Positions 1 through 7,308 of a stretch of DNA of 8,108 nucleotides are shown here, piece by piece. This DNA is from Acidobacteriota bacterium (GTDB lineage: Bacteria > Acidobacteriota > Thermoanaerobaculia > Gp7-AA8). The notes under the pieces were generated by a model. The model saw only the letters and a program-made list of their open reading frames with translations, had not been told where the DNA came from and did no database searches. Made by a program: the position numbers and the translations under genes. Within the stretch, counting starts at the first letter, position 1. Every line of letters starts with the position of its first letter. Location of the stretch: contig QHVX01000087.1 in NCBI GenBank assembly GCA_003222375.1, positions 1 through 8,108 on the forward strand, read 5' to 3'.

Positions 1-1239
1 CTCGAAGCGCGCCGCACCATCGGCCGATTCACGACGCTGCATCAATTCTGCGAAAGCGTCGATCTGCGGGCGTGCAACAAGAAAGTGATCGAAGCACTGA
101 TCAAGTCGGGATCGTTCGATTCCTTCGGCCTGACACGCAAGGCGCTCTTCGATTCGCTCGAATCGGTCGCCGACAGCGCCCAGCGCGCGAGGGATGAGAA
201 GGAGCTCGGACAGAACAGTCTCTTCGCCGCCCTCTCCCCGCGGGAGAGGGGTCCCGCGGAGCGGGAGCGGGTGAGGGGCGCCGAGTGGCCCGAGGAGGAA
301 AAACTTCGCCACGAGAAAGAGACCCTCGGTTTCTACATCACCGGTCATCCGCTCAACAAATACGCCGAGGAGCTCCGCCTCTTCGCGACCGCCAACACCG
401 AGACGCTGTATGAACATGTCGACGAAGTCGTCAACATCGGCGGCATGGTCTCGAACCTGAAGCGATCGAAGATCAAGAAAGGACCGAACGAGGGCAAGTT
501 GATGGCGAAATTCGTCCTCGACGATCAGTACGGCTCGGTGGATGTCGTCGTTTTCAGCGATCTGTACGCGAAATACCTGAAGTGGCTCGACAACGGAATT
601 GCCGTTCTGCTCACCGCGAGCGTCAAAGACACCGGCGGGGTTCAGATCGGCCGCAGCGCGGCGCTGCAGTCTGCCGAACAGAACGCGCAGCGCGCCGACG
701 ACGAATACACTCGCATCTCGGCGTACGAAATCCGCGACGATGACAATCTCGAAGAAGATGATCGCGATCCGAAGGAGATCGAGCAGGACAAGTACGGGGA
801 TCGAAAAGACAATCTGAATTTGTTTGGTGGAGGGCCGGCTGAGAGCCGGCCCCCCGTAGCGCCGGCTCTCCAGCCGGCGCCACAAGACGAGCCCGACCTC
901 GCCTCACATGCTGCGTCGTTCCACGAATCGCCGGTGACGCCCGAGCTGAACGCGCTCGAGATCATTCCGCTGGACGGGATCCGCGAGAAGAAAGTGAAAG
1001 AGATTGCGCTCGAAGTCCCGTACGCGCGGATGAGCGAGGATGCCATCAAGAGAATGCGCGAGATTTTCGAGGATCATGCCGGCGAGATTCCGGTCAGCGT
1101 GACGCTTGTCGAAGTGCCGCAGGAGCTCGGAAACTCCGAAGTGCGCCTCCGGCTGAATCAACATTTCCGCGTGCAGCCCGGCCCGGCTCTCAACTCGGCG
1201 CTGCAGCAGGTGCACGCCACGCCGCGCTACGTCTTCTGA
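1..1239 (+). CDS. dnaE: DNA polymerase III subunit alpha, C-terminal part (5' end outside window)
   Basis: This is the C-terminal 412 codons of the replicative polymerase alpha subunit, the DNA-synthesising subunit of the replisome. The frame is open from base 1, so the gene starts upstream; a GTG at 85 is only an internal valine. In window codon numbers, residues 1-45 end the helix-hairpin-helix region (VDLRACNKKVIEALIKSGSFD). QNSLF at 71-75 matches the beta-clamp-binding consensus and the place of QADMF in E. coli DnaE. KETLGFYITGHPL follows. An OB fold lies at about 145-220, then a very acidic linker (about 235-275), then the C-terminal domain that in E. coli contacts tau, ending RYVF. Two palindromic repeats are translated in frame, at codons 77-93 and 278-294. 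The first replaces a linker of similar length in E. coli (about 20 residues there as well); the second sits in the linker after the OB fold. Neither interrupts a folded domain. The family assignment is secure. The polymerase active site lies outside the window. Confidence 0.96.
   Translation, partial: LEARRTIGRFTTLHQFCESVDLRACNKKVIEALIKSGSFDSFGLTRKALFDSLESVADSAQRARDEKELGQNSLFAALSPRERGPAERERVRGAEWPEEEKLRHEKETLGFYITGHPLNKYAEELRLFATANTETLYEHVDEVVNIGGMVSNLKRSKIKKGPNEGKLMAKFVLDDQYGSVDVVVFSDLYAKYLKWLDNGIAVLLTASVKDTGGVQIGRSAALQSAEQNAQRADDEYTRISAYEIRDDDNLEEDDRDPKEIEQDKYGDRKDNLNLFGGGPAESRPPVAPALQPAPQDEPDLASHAASFHESPVTPELNALEIIPLDGIREKKVKEIALEVPYARMSEDAIKRMREIFEDHAGEIPVSVTLVEVPQELGNSEVRLRLNQHFRVQPGPALNSALQQVHATPRYVF
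230..279. repeat. Palindromic GC-rich repeat translated inside dnaE
   Basis: This 50-bp element begins ccctctcccc, reads cgggagagggg next, and ends gcgggtgaggggc. It contains an inverted repeat (ccctctcc against ggagaggg) and a perfect 5-bp hairpin, cccgc-gga-gcggg, at 253-265. It resembles a dispersed intergenic 'ccctctcccgc..gggagaggg..cgggtgaggg' repeat that I know from several high-GC genomes; membership is from memory, not searched. In the dnaE frame it reads SPRERGPAERERVRG, a low-complexity Arg/Glu-rich peptide unlike any DnaE motif. It starts two residues after the clamp-binding motif QNSLF. Confidence 0.75.
832..881. repeat. Paired-hairpin repeat translated inside the dnaE linker
   Basis: Two perfect 9-bp hairpins lie back to back: gggccggct-gag-agccggccc (832-852) and gcgccggct-ctcc-agccggcgc (859-880). 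The second is nearly the reverse complement of the first: their cores, gccggctgagagccggc and the complement of the second, differ by one inserted g. The element is therefore an inverted pair of one unit. It is read in frame as GPAESRPPVAPALQPAP, between the acidic linker and the C-terminal domain of DnaE. The unit looks like an interspersed repeat rather than native dnaE sequence. The Pro/Ala-rich peptide would be a flexible spacer. Confidence 0.75.
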
Positions 1240-1245
1240 GGAGGA
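1238..1245 (+). promoter_or_regulatory. Strong Shine-Dalgarno sequence overlapping the dnaE stop
   Basis: GAGGAGGA overlaps the dnaE TGA stop (1237-1239) and ends four bases before the ATG at 1250. It fixes that start and lets the next gene be read from the dnaE transcript. It is the best ribosome-binding site in the left cluster; the following two genes rely on stop/start overlap instead. Confidence 0.85.
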
Positions 1246-1249
1246 TTCC

Positions 1250-1684
1250 ATGGCCGAGCCGCAGACTTACGCCACCCATCGACGCTGGGTCCCGTATTTT
1301 CACTTCTTCGCGCTCCCGATTTTGGGACTCAACGTACTGGTTCAGATCTATTTTCTGATCCGGCATTTTGCATGGTGGGGAGTCTGGAACATTCTGGTCG
1401 CGGCTGCGTTGGCGGCGCTTGCCGTTGCGACACGCAACATGGCGACCACCGCGCAGGATCGGATCATCCGACTCGAAGAGACCCTGCGTCTCCAGCGATG
1501 CTTGCCGCCTGAATTGCGAAGCCGCATCGGCGAGCTGACCACCGGGCAGCTCATCGGACTGCGCTTCTGTTCTGATGAGGAAGTTCCCGAGCTCACACGT
1601 GCCGTCTTCAGCGGTGAGCTCAAAGGTCGAGAAGAGATCAAACGGCGCGTCAGGAACTGGCGGCCCGACACGCTACGAGTGTGA
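1250..1684 (+). CDS. DUF6526 family small membrane protein
   Basis: This 144-residue protein begins with the family's typical start QTYATHRRWVPYFHFFALP and has two hydrophobic helices at about 15-37 and 41-60. A soluble C-terminal half follows with RIIRLEETLRLQRCLPPELRSRI and a GLRFCSDEEVPELTRAV segment. This pattern matches my memory of DUF6526, a family of about 140 residues with no known function; the assignment is by recognition only. It is predicted to sit in the inner membrane with a charged cytoplasmic tail. The start is fixed by the strong GAGGAGGA site. The gene lies 10 nt after dnaE, and its TGA shares a base with the ATG of the following gene, so it is likely co-expressed with both. 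The link to dnaE may be no more than shared transcription. Confidence 0.85.
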   Translation: MAEPQTYATHRRWVPYFHFFALPILGLNVLVQIYFLIRHFAWWGVWNILVAAALAALAVATRNMATTAQDRIIRLEETLRLQRCLPPELRSRIGELTTGQLIGLRFCSDEEVPELTRAVFSGELKGREEIKRRVRNWRPDTLRV

Positions 1685-2223
1685 TGGACAGAGACGACCT
1701 CGTCGAGCTTCGCAAGTTCCCTCAGGTCCACGACGCCGAGCTGGCAATCTCGACGCTCGCGGCTGCGGACATTCCCGCCGTGCTGCGCGATTCGGCCTAC
1801 GGCGGAATTCGCGTGGAGACGCTTGCGCACGGAATCACGGTGCTCGTGCGGCGCGACCAGCGCGATGCAGCGCTTCAGGTTCTGGAATCGGGCTCGGACG
1901 CCGGCGCGATCGACGAGGACGCGTCATTCGAATGCGCCGGTTGTGGGCGACCGTTACCGAGTGCCGGCGCGGTTTGTCCTGAATGCAACGCCGACGATCA
2001 CGCCGCGGTGCTGACGCCGGAGCGAACCAAAGCGGCCATCGGCAACCTCAAGCTGATCGTGGTTTTCGGCACGCTCGCGCTGATGATCATCCCCGTCATC
2101 CTCCGGCGCCTTGGCGAGATTCACAGTGATGTCTGGGTAATCGTCACCTACGTCGTCGTCGGGATCGCGGCGGTGGTTTTTATCTTTACGGTTCTCTCGT
2201 CGAGCTACGATCGGCGTTTGTAA
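1684..2223 (+). CDS. DUF2007 / zinc-ribbon protein with two membrane helices
   Basis: The protein has 179 residues from the ATG at 1684. A GTG one codon earlier (1681) would add one residue, but the TGATG overlap favours the ATG. Residues about 7-70 (LRKFPQVHDAELAISTLAAADIPAVL ending in VLVRRDQRDAALQVL) fit the DUF2007 'putative signal transducing' fold, a small domain of unknown ligand. A zinc ribbon with Cys84, Cys87, Cys98 and Cys101 (CxxC-x10-CPEC) follows. Two hydrophobic helices lie at about 122-140 and 150-171, and the protein ends with a short basic tail. It is probably an inner-membrane protein with a cytoplasmic sensor-like head. There is no clear Shine-Dalgarno sequence, so translation is likely coupled to the DUF6526 gene. 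Its stop TAA shares a base with the next ATG. Specific function is unknown. Confidence 0.8.
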   Translation: MDRDDLVELRKFPQVHDAELAISTLAAADIPAVLRDSAYGGIRVETLAHGITVLVRRDQRDAALQVLESGSDAGAIDEDASFECAGCGRPLPSAGAVCPECNADDHAAVLTPERTKAAIGNLKLIVVFGTLALMIIPVILRRLGEIHSDVWVIVTYVVVGIAAVVFIFTVLSSSYDRRL

Positions 2224-2738
2224 TGCACGTCCGCAACGTTCATGAACGCCATTTCGCCGCGTCGCCGGCTGAAGTGGGAGCGCTCCTCGACGGTCTGTCC
2301 TCGCCGGCCGACCGCCTCTGGCCGAGGCGCTGGCCGCGGATGCGCTTCGATCGGCCGCTGGTGGTTGGCGCTAGCGGCGGACACGGACCGATCGGCTACG
2401 ACATCGAAGCGTACGAGTCTTCGCGCCGCATCCGATTTCGACTTCGCAGGCCGCGCGGCTTCGACGGATATCACGAATTCGAAGTCGTTCCCGACCGAAA
2501 TGGCGCGACGCTGAGACACGCACTGGAGATGAAGGCGCGCGGCGTCGCGATCATCACGTGGCCGCTTGTCATCGCCCCGCTCCACGATGCTCTCATCGAA
2601 GATTGTCTCGACAGCGCGGCGTCTGCTCTGAACGAGGCGCCGCACCGCAAGCGTTGGTCGCCTCGAGTGCGTTTCCTGCGAGCGCTATTTCGCATCTTCA
2701 CTTCATCTTCGCGTCGAACCAATCCACAATCCGTTTAG
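2223..2738 (+). CDS. SRPBCC-fold protein of unknown function
   Basis: This 171-residue protein starts at the ATG overlapping the previous stop (TAATG). The order of segments fits the START/SRPBCC ligand-pocket fold: an opening strand and helix (HFAASPAEVGALLDGL), a long beta-sheet region (GPIGYDIEAYESSRRIRFRL, then GYHEFEVVPDRNGATLRHALEM), and a long C-terminal helix (PLHDALIEDCLDSAASAL). Tryptophan-proline pairs and GGHGPIGY near residues 33-60 are conserved-looking features of a subgroup I recall but cannot name. No signal peptide is visible, so it should be cytoplasmic. The ligand is unknown. The basic Ser/Arg-rich tail after about residue 145 looks unstructured. Its last 41 bp overlap the 3' end of the convergent peptidase gene, so part of that tail may be constrained by, or derived from, the opposite strand. 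Confidence 0.78.
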   Translation: MHVRNVHERHFAASPAEVGALLDGLSSPADRLWPRRWPRMRFDRPLVVGASGGHGPIGYDIEAYESSRRIRFRLRRPRGFDGYHEFEVVPDRNGATLRHALEMKARGVAIITWPLVIAPLHDALIEDCLDSAASALNEAPHRKRWSPRVRFLRALFRIFTSSSRRTNPQSV

Positions 2739-4545
2739 CGATATCTTTTCGATGCTCGAGCTTGCGGATGGCGTGGCCTTCGTCGGGATAGACGACGAGC
2801 TGCGTGTCGACTCCGAAGGTCTTCAGCGCGTGCCAGAACTCGAACGATTGCGGCGCGGGACATTCTCCATCGCGCTCGCCGACCAGCACCAGCGTCGGCG
2901 TCTTCGCGTTCTTGATGAACGTGATGGGCGCGCTGCGCGCGTAGACGCCGGGATCGTCGTATACCGACGCGCCGAAGTACGGGATCATCCATGCATCGAT
3001 GTCGTTTTCGCCGTAGTAGCTCTGCCAGTTCGCGATTCCCGCGCCGGCGACGGCAGCGCGAAAGCGATTCGTCTGCGTCACGGTCCACATGGTCATGAAT
3101 CCGCCGTAGCTCCAGCCCCACATGCCGATCCGACTCCGGTCGATCGGATTGTCTTTCAGGACCGTTTCGACTCCGGCGACGATGTCGCGAAGATCGCCGT
3201 GGCCGAAATCCTTCACATTGGCGCGCGTGAACGCTTCGCCCTGACCGTAGCTGCCACGCGGATTGGGTAGAAACAGAAAATATCCGGCGGCCAGGAGCGC
3301 GGCGTTCTGTTCGCGCGGAAAGGTTCCGAGGGATGCCGAGGCCGGTCCGCCGTGGATGTAGACGATCATCGGATATTTCCTCGACGGATCGACATTGGCG
3401 GGCGGGATCAGCCAACCCTGCACGTCGAATTCGTCGCTGCGCCAGTGAATTGATTTCGGCTCGCCCCAGGAAATAGGAACATTATTTAGTGATGTTAATT
3501 GTTTCCATTCTGCGATGGGCCCGGTCCATATTTCCGGTGGGTGACGCACGCCGCTGTGAATGACGGCTGCTGTGCGGCCGTCGCGCGCGACGGAGGCTCC
3601 CACCAGACCGCCAATGGCGCTGACGACCGAGTAGCCGCGCCGAACGATTTCGCTCGTGCCGTCGAGCTTCAATCGAACCAGCGCCGCTTCGCCGCTGATG
3701 TTTTCGCCTAACAGCAGTGTGTCGGCCGATAGCCATTCGAACGATGTCACTGACGCCTCGAGATTCGGCGTCAGATTGCGCGGCGGGCCGCCATTTGCGG
3801 GCACGACGAAGAGATCGCCGCCGGTCGCGCCCTCATCGCTCATCAGCCCTTCGATGAACGCGATGTGCGAACCGTCCGGCGACCATCGCGGATTCGCGAT
3901 CTGCAGCTCTGGTTTGTAGATCGGCTTCATCGTCGCGGCATCGACATCGACGACGTGCAATTGCGCGATCCAGTAATTGTTGTCGCCCGATCCCGGCGCA
4001 GCTTCGGCGGCCATGTGTTTCGAGTCGGGGGCCCAATCGAAGTGATAGACGTACATGTCGGCCGGCGTGACGATGCGGAGTTTCTTCGTCGCGACGTCGA
4101 TCACCGCGACGCGCTGCTCGTCGATCTTCTCTTCGATGACGCCGACCGGGCGCGACATTGCGACCAGCGGGCCGGCGGCGCGCTTCGCGTTCTCGATGAA
4201 CAGAAACGCGATCGACTTGCCGTCCGGCGACCATGCCGGCTCCGCGACATTGCCGTTGACGTTGGTCAGTTGGCGTCCGCCGACGAATAGTTGTTTCTTG
4301 TTGACGTAAGCGAGCGATCCGCCCGGCGACCACGCGAGACCTTCGTCATTGCCGGTCGTCAATTGCCTGCGATTCTTGCCGTCGGCGTCCGAAGTCCAGA
4401 TTCCATGCTCCCGCTCCGACCAGGCCACGCGCCTGCCATCGGGAGAAATCGAGACCTGATTGAAATTGCGGACATTGAAAAACGCGCCGTTCGGCTGTTG
4501 CGCGAACGCGGTTGCGGTGAAGAGAACGAGCAGAAGCTGGCGCAT
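2698..4545 (-). CDS. Exported S9-family (prolyl oligopeptidase-type) serine peptidase
   Basis: This 615-residue protein has a short signal peptide (MRQLLLVLFTATAFA, probable cleavage before QQ), so it should act in the periplasm or outside, trimming peptides. An N-terminal beta-propeller is marked by seven TolB/PD40-like repeats near residues 31, 70, 103, 169, 219, 269 and 317, several reading WSPDG. The C-terminal alpha/beta hydrolase (about 360-615) has HGGP at 398-401 and the nucleophile Ser479 in GWSYGGFM. Asp559 (GERDGECP) and His591 (DEGHAIR) are the likely rest of the triad. Length and order match S9 acylaminoacyl-peptidase/DPP-like enzymes; exact specificity cannot be read. The start fits the signal peptide, but the 15 bases before it show no Shine-Dalgarno sequence and abut a palindromic repeat. 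It lies 85 bp downstream of the cyclic-di-GMP gene on the same strand. Codons 348-358 are unusually AT-rich. Confidence 0.93.
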   Translation of the reverse strand: MRQLLLVLFTATAFAQQPNGAFFNVRNFNQVSISPDGRRVAWSEREHGIWTSDADGKNRRQLTTGNDEGLAWSPGGSLAYVNKKQLFVGGRQLTNVNGNVAEPAWSPDGKSIAFLFIENAKRAAGPLVAMSRPVGVIEEKIDEQRVAVIDVATKKLRIVTPADMYVYHFDWAPDSKHMAAEAAPGSGDNNYWIAQLHVVDVDAATMKPIYKPELQIANPRWSPDGSHIAFIEGLMSDEGATGGDLFVVPANGGPPRNLTPNLEASVTSFEWLSADTLLLGENISGEAALVRLKLDGTSEIVRRGYSVVSAIGGLVGASVARDGRTAAVIHSGVRHPPEIWTGPIAEWKQLTSLNNVPISWGEPKSIHWRSDEFDVQGWLIPPANVDPSRKYPMIVYIHGGPASASLGTFPREQNAALLAAGYFLFLPNPRGSYGQGEAFTRANVKDFGHGDLRDIVAGVETVLKDNPIDRSRIGMWGWSYGGFMTMWTVTQTNRFRAAVAGAGIANWQSYYGENDIDAWMIPYFGASVYDDPGVYARSAPITFIKNAKTPTLVLVGERDGECPAPQSFEFWHALKTFGVDTQLVVYPDEGHAIRKLEHRKDIAKRIVDWFDAKMK

Positions 4546-4560
4546 CGGGGGATTTTAGCC

Positions 4561-4640
4561 GTCACCCTGACACTGAGCGAAGCGAAGGGGAACGGTCCCG
4601 CTTCGCGAGATCCTTCGCCGTCTTCGCGGCTCAGGATGAC
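4561..4640. repeat. 'gtcaYcctgag' palindromic repeat between the peptidase and GGDEF-EAL genes
   Basis: This 80-bp imperfect inverted repeat starts gtcaccctga and ends ggctcaggatgac; gcgaagcgaagg on the left pairs with ccttcgccgtcttcgc on the right. The left arm carries a 6-base insertion-like cactga. Its right arm (4608-4640) matches 7701-7733 at 32 of 33 positions, so the two are copies of one family. I recognise the type from many environmental bacterial genomes. It fills nearly all of the 85-bp gap between the two minus-strand genes, and its outer end supplies the last two serine codons and TGA stop of the GGDEF-EAL gene. As RNA it would fold into a long hairpin just before the peptidase start. 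Confidence 0.88.
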
Positions 4641-7249
4641 TTCGTCAGGAACTCGCGCGTCTTTGCGGCCGGCATCGGCTTGCTGAGCAGATATCCCTGC
4701 ATGCGATCGCAGCCCTGCTTTTTGAGGAATTCGTACTGCTCTTCCGACTCGACGCCCTCCGCGATCACTTCCAACCGCAGCATGTGCGCGAGATTGATGA
4801 TGTAGGAAACGATCGCGGCGGCCGACTCCTCGCCGATGACGTCGCGCACGAAGGCCTGATCGATTTTGATGGCGTCGATCGGAAATCGCTTCAGGTAGAT
4901 CAGCGAGGATTGGCCGGTGCCGAAGTCGTCGATCGCGATGCCGATCCCTTGACGCCGCATCTCGCGGAGGACCTGCATCGTGAGATCGATGTTCTGCACG
5001 GCCACCGATTCGGTGATCTCGAGCTGCAGCATGCCGGCCGCGAGTTTGTTCTCGCTCAGCGCGTTGGTCACCTTGCCCGCGAAATTCGGCTGCTGCAGTT
5101 GCGGCGCCGAGATGTTCACGTTCATCCGCAGATCGGAGAATCCGGCATCGTGCCACTCGCGAAGCTGCGCGCACGATCGTCGAATGACCCATTCGCCGAT
5201 CGGGACGATCAGTCCGGTCTCTTCGGCGAGATGAATGAACTCCACCGGCTCGACGACGCCGCGTCCGGGCTCGTTCCATCGGAGCAGCGCTTCCAATGCC
5301 ACGATGCGCCGGCCGCTGCCCTCGTAGATCGGCTGGTAGTAGACCTCCAGTTCCTGCCGCTCCATGGCGTGGTGGAGGCTCTGCTCCACCGCCAGGCGTC
5401 GCACGTACTTCTCGTTCATGCTGGCGGTGAAGAGCTGCGCCTGATTTCGGCCTAACTCCTTGGCCCGATACATCGCGCTGTCGGCGGACTTCAGCAAGGT
5501 CTCGACATCGTCGCCGTCCGCGGGGAACAAGCTGATGCCGATGCTGGCCGTGATGAACAATTCGTGTCCGTTGACGCGGAACGGCTTGGACAGCGACTGC
5601 AGAATTTTTCGCGCGATGCCGAAGATGGCTTCGGTGCTGTTGGTATCGTTGAGCAGGATCGTGAATTCGTCGCCGCCCAGGCGCGAGATGGTGTCGGAGG
5701 CGCGAATCGATCCCTGCAGCCGCGCCGCAACCTCGGAAAGCAAACTGTCGCCGACGGAGTGTCCGAGCCCATCGTTGACGAGCTTGAAGTGATCGAGGTC
5801 GAGATACATGACCGCGATGCCGCGGCGATGGCGCTTCGCCTGCGCGATCGCGTTGACCACGCGATCGCGAAACAGCAATCGGTTGGGCAGGCCGGTGAGC
5901 GCGTCGTAGTAGGCCTGATACTCGAGCTGTTTCTCGGTCGCTTTGCGCTGGGTGATGTCGCGATAGTTGACGACTACCGCGCGCACGCTCGGATCGTTCA
6001 GAAGATTCTGGCCGAACGCTTCCAGCCAGATCCACGTGCCGTTCTTGTGAAGGAATCGCAGCTCGGCGTGCGCCTCCTTGTTCGGCGTGGCGGCCAGATC
6101 GCTGAACGTTTCGCGGGCCGCCTGACGATCGCGCGGATGGATGTATCCGAGAAAACTCGTCTGCATCAATTCGCGATCGTTGTAGCCGAGGAGACGCTGG
6201 GTCGATGAGCCGACATAAGTGAAGGCCAGATCGGCATCGAGCAGCGCGACGCCACTCCAGCTTTTTTCGACCAGCGCCCGAAAGCGCTGTTCGCGCTGCT
6301 CGAGCTCGAACTGCGCGCGCTTCCGCTCCGAGATGTCGCGGATGAACGCGGTGTAGCTCTGCTCTTCGCCGGTGCCAACAGGATCGATGATGATTTCAAC
6401 CGGCAACTCTTCGCCGTCGGTGCGGCGCGCAATGCTCTCGATGCGTCGCCGCGGAAGCCCGCTCGCGATCGCGTCGAGAAGCGCCGGCAGGATGTCGCGC
6501 GGAATCGGTTTGCCCACCACCTCCCGCGTCCGAATCCCAAACGTCGCCTCGGCCTGCGGATTCCACTCGATGACGTTCGTGCTTCGGTCGAGTGTGATGA
6601 CTGCCTCCAGTGTCGATGCAATCAATTGTTGGAAGCGCGACTCCGACCGCCGGCGCGCCTGCTCGACCCGGCCGCGCTCGACTGTCTCGCCGACGAGATT
6701 CGCGACCGACTTCAGAAATGCGATTTCGTAGTCTTCGAAATCGCGCTGGGTGCTGGAGTAGGCGAGGATCGCGCCGAACACGCCACTGCCGGTGGGGATC
6801 ATCACGCCGACGCCGCTCTTCACGTGATGGAAATCGCGCAGGTGCGAGCATTTGAAGCGGTCCTCAGTTTCGAGGTCCGTGAACGCGACAGGATTTCCCG
6901 CGACGACGATGTACATCGAGATCGCTTCGTTTTCTTCGTCGTCGCGATTGCATTGATTGAAGGTTGCGTTCGATCCGAGGGATGCGCGGACGACCACCCG
7001 CCCGCCCGGCGTGATCTCGAGTGCCCGGCAGTGATCGATGCCCAGCGTCATCTCGACCAGCGCGCACGCCTGGCCGACGACGATGTAGGGGTCGACCCCC
7101 GTCAGCGCCGCTTGTCCGAGCTCGGCGATGGCAGTCTCCTGCTTGTTGCGCGCTTCGATTTCGGCGCGCAGGCGCGCCAGCTCCGCGGCGGCGGCTTTGG
7201 GGTCGGCAGCTCCGCCGATCAGGTGAAACGGCTGTTTCTGTTCTGCCAT
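4631..7249 (-). CDS. GAF-PAS-PAS-GGDEF-EAL cyclic-di-GMP synthase/phosphodiesterase
   Basis: This 872-residue cytoplasmic protein has no membrane segment. In order it has a short coiled coil (about 18-45), a GAF domain (about 45-192), PAS 1 (about 201-311), PAS 2 with PAC (about 318-435), GGDEF (about 440-605) and EAL (about 620-868). The cyclase half looks active: RLGGDEF at 523-529, metal-binding Asp484 in YLDLDHFK, and an intact inhibitory site RASD at 516-519. The phosphodiesterase half also keeps its key residues: E653 (EALLRW), N712, E744, E747, D774-D775 (DDFGTG), K795, E831 and Q851. It therefore probably both makes and breaks cyclic di-GMP, balanced by GAF/PAS inputs. The ligand of the GAF is unknown; it contains several cysteines (74, 100, 134). 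The ATG at 7249 is the only start after an upstream in-frame stop. The stop comes from a repeat. Target processes are not shown by neighbours. Confidence 0.95.
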   Translation of the reverse strand: MAEQKQPFHLIGGAADPKAAAAELARLRAEIEARNKQETAIAELGQAALTGVDPYIVVGQACALVEMTLGIDHCRALEITPGGRVVVRASLGSNATFNQCNRDDEENEAISMYIVVAGNPVAFTDLETEDRFKCSHLRDFHHVKSGVGVMIPTGSGVFGAILAYSSTQRDFEDYEIAFLKSVANLVGETVERGRVEQARRRSESRFQQLIASTLEAVITLDRSTNVIEWNPQAEATFGIRTREVVGKPIPRDILPALLDAIASGLPRRRIESIARRTDGEELPVEIIIDPVGTGEEQSYTAFIRDISERKRAQFELEQREQRFRALVEKSWSGVALLDADLAFTYVGSSTQRLLGYNDRELMQTSFLGYIHPRDRQAARETFSDLAATPNKEAHAELRFLHKNGTWIWLEAFGQNLLNDPSVRAVVVNYRDITQRKATEKQLEYQAYYDALTGLPNRLLFRDRVVNAIAQAKRHRRGIAVMYLDLDHFKLVNDGLGHSVGDSLLSEVAARLQGSIRASDTISRLGGDEFTILLNDTNSTEAIFGIARKILQSLSKPFRVNGHELFITASIGISLFPADGDDVETLLKSADSAMYRAKELGRNQAQLFTASMNEKYVRRLAVEQSLHHAMERQELEVYYQPIYEGSGRRIVALEALLRWNEPGRGVVEPVEFIHLAEETGLIVPIGEWVIRRSCAQLREWHDAGFSDLRMNVNISAPQLQQPNFAGKVTNALSENKLAAGMLQLEITESVAVQNIDLTMQVLREMRRQGIGIAIDDFGTGQSSLIYLKRFPIDAIKIDQAFVRDVIGEESAAAIVSYIINLAHMLRLEVIAEGVESEEQYEFLKKQGCDRMQGYLLSKPMPAAKTREFLTKSS

Positions 7250-7276
7250 GAGATGGTTGCAATCAGGTTAACACCC

Positions 7277-7308
7277 TTGACTCTGGAACCTATTCGAGGG
7301 TCTATCTT
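7277..7308 (+). promoter_or_regulatory. MerR-type promoter with operator dyad
   Basis: A -35 box TTGACT (7277-7282) and a -10 box TATCTT (7303-7308) are 20 bp apart, the over-long spacing typical of MerR-activated promoters. The spacer holds a dyad, GACtCTgGAA at 7279-7288 and TTCgAGgGTC at 7293-7302, matching at 8 of 10 pairs around a 4-base centre. Layout and sequence resemble ZntR/CadR-type metal operators. The expected transcription start, about 7 bases after the -10, falls on the ATG at 7315, implying a leaderless message. The 65-bp divergent gap holds no equally good promoter for the minus-strand gene, although the dyad could also affect it. Confidence 0.75.

Noticed and set aside
85..87. 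GTG as start of the first plus-strand gene
   Set aside because: The frame is open to base 1 and the upstream codons (TLHQFCESVDLRACNKKV) are normal DnaE sequence, so this is an internal valine.
4561..4640. Rho-independent terminator between the two minus-strand genes
   Set aside because: The hairpin is long and imperfect with no T-run after it on the minus strand, and its sequence matches a dispersed repeat; an attenuating effect remains possible.
4784..5455. Long plus-strand open frame opposite the EAL/GGDEF region (others similar at 5564-6208 and 6626-7318)
   Set aside because: They are antisense shadows of a complete, motif-rich minus-strand gene; the translations show no recognisable domain and arise from GC-rich codon structure.
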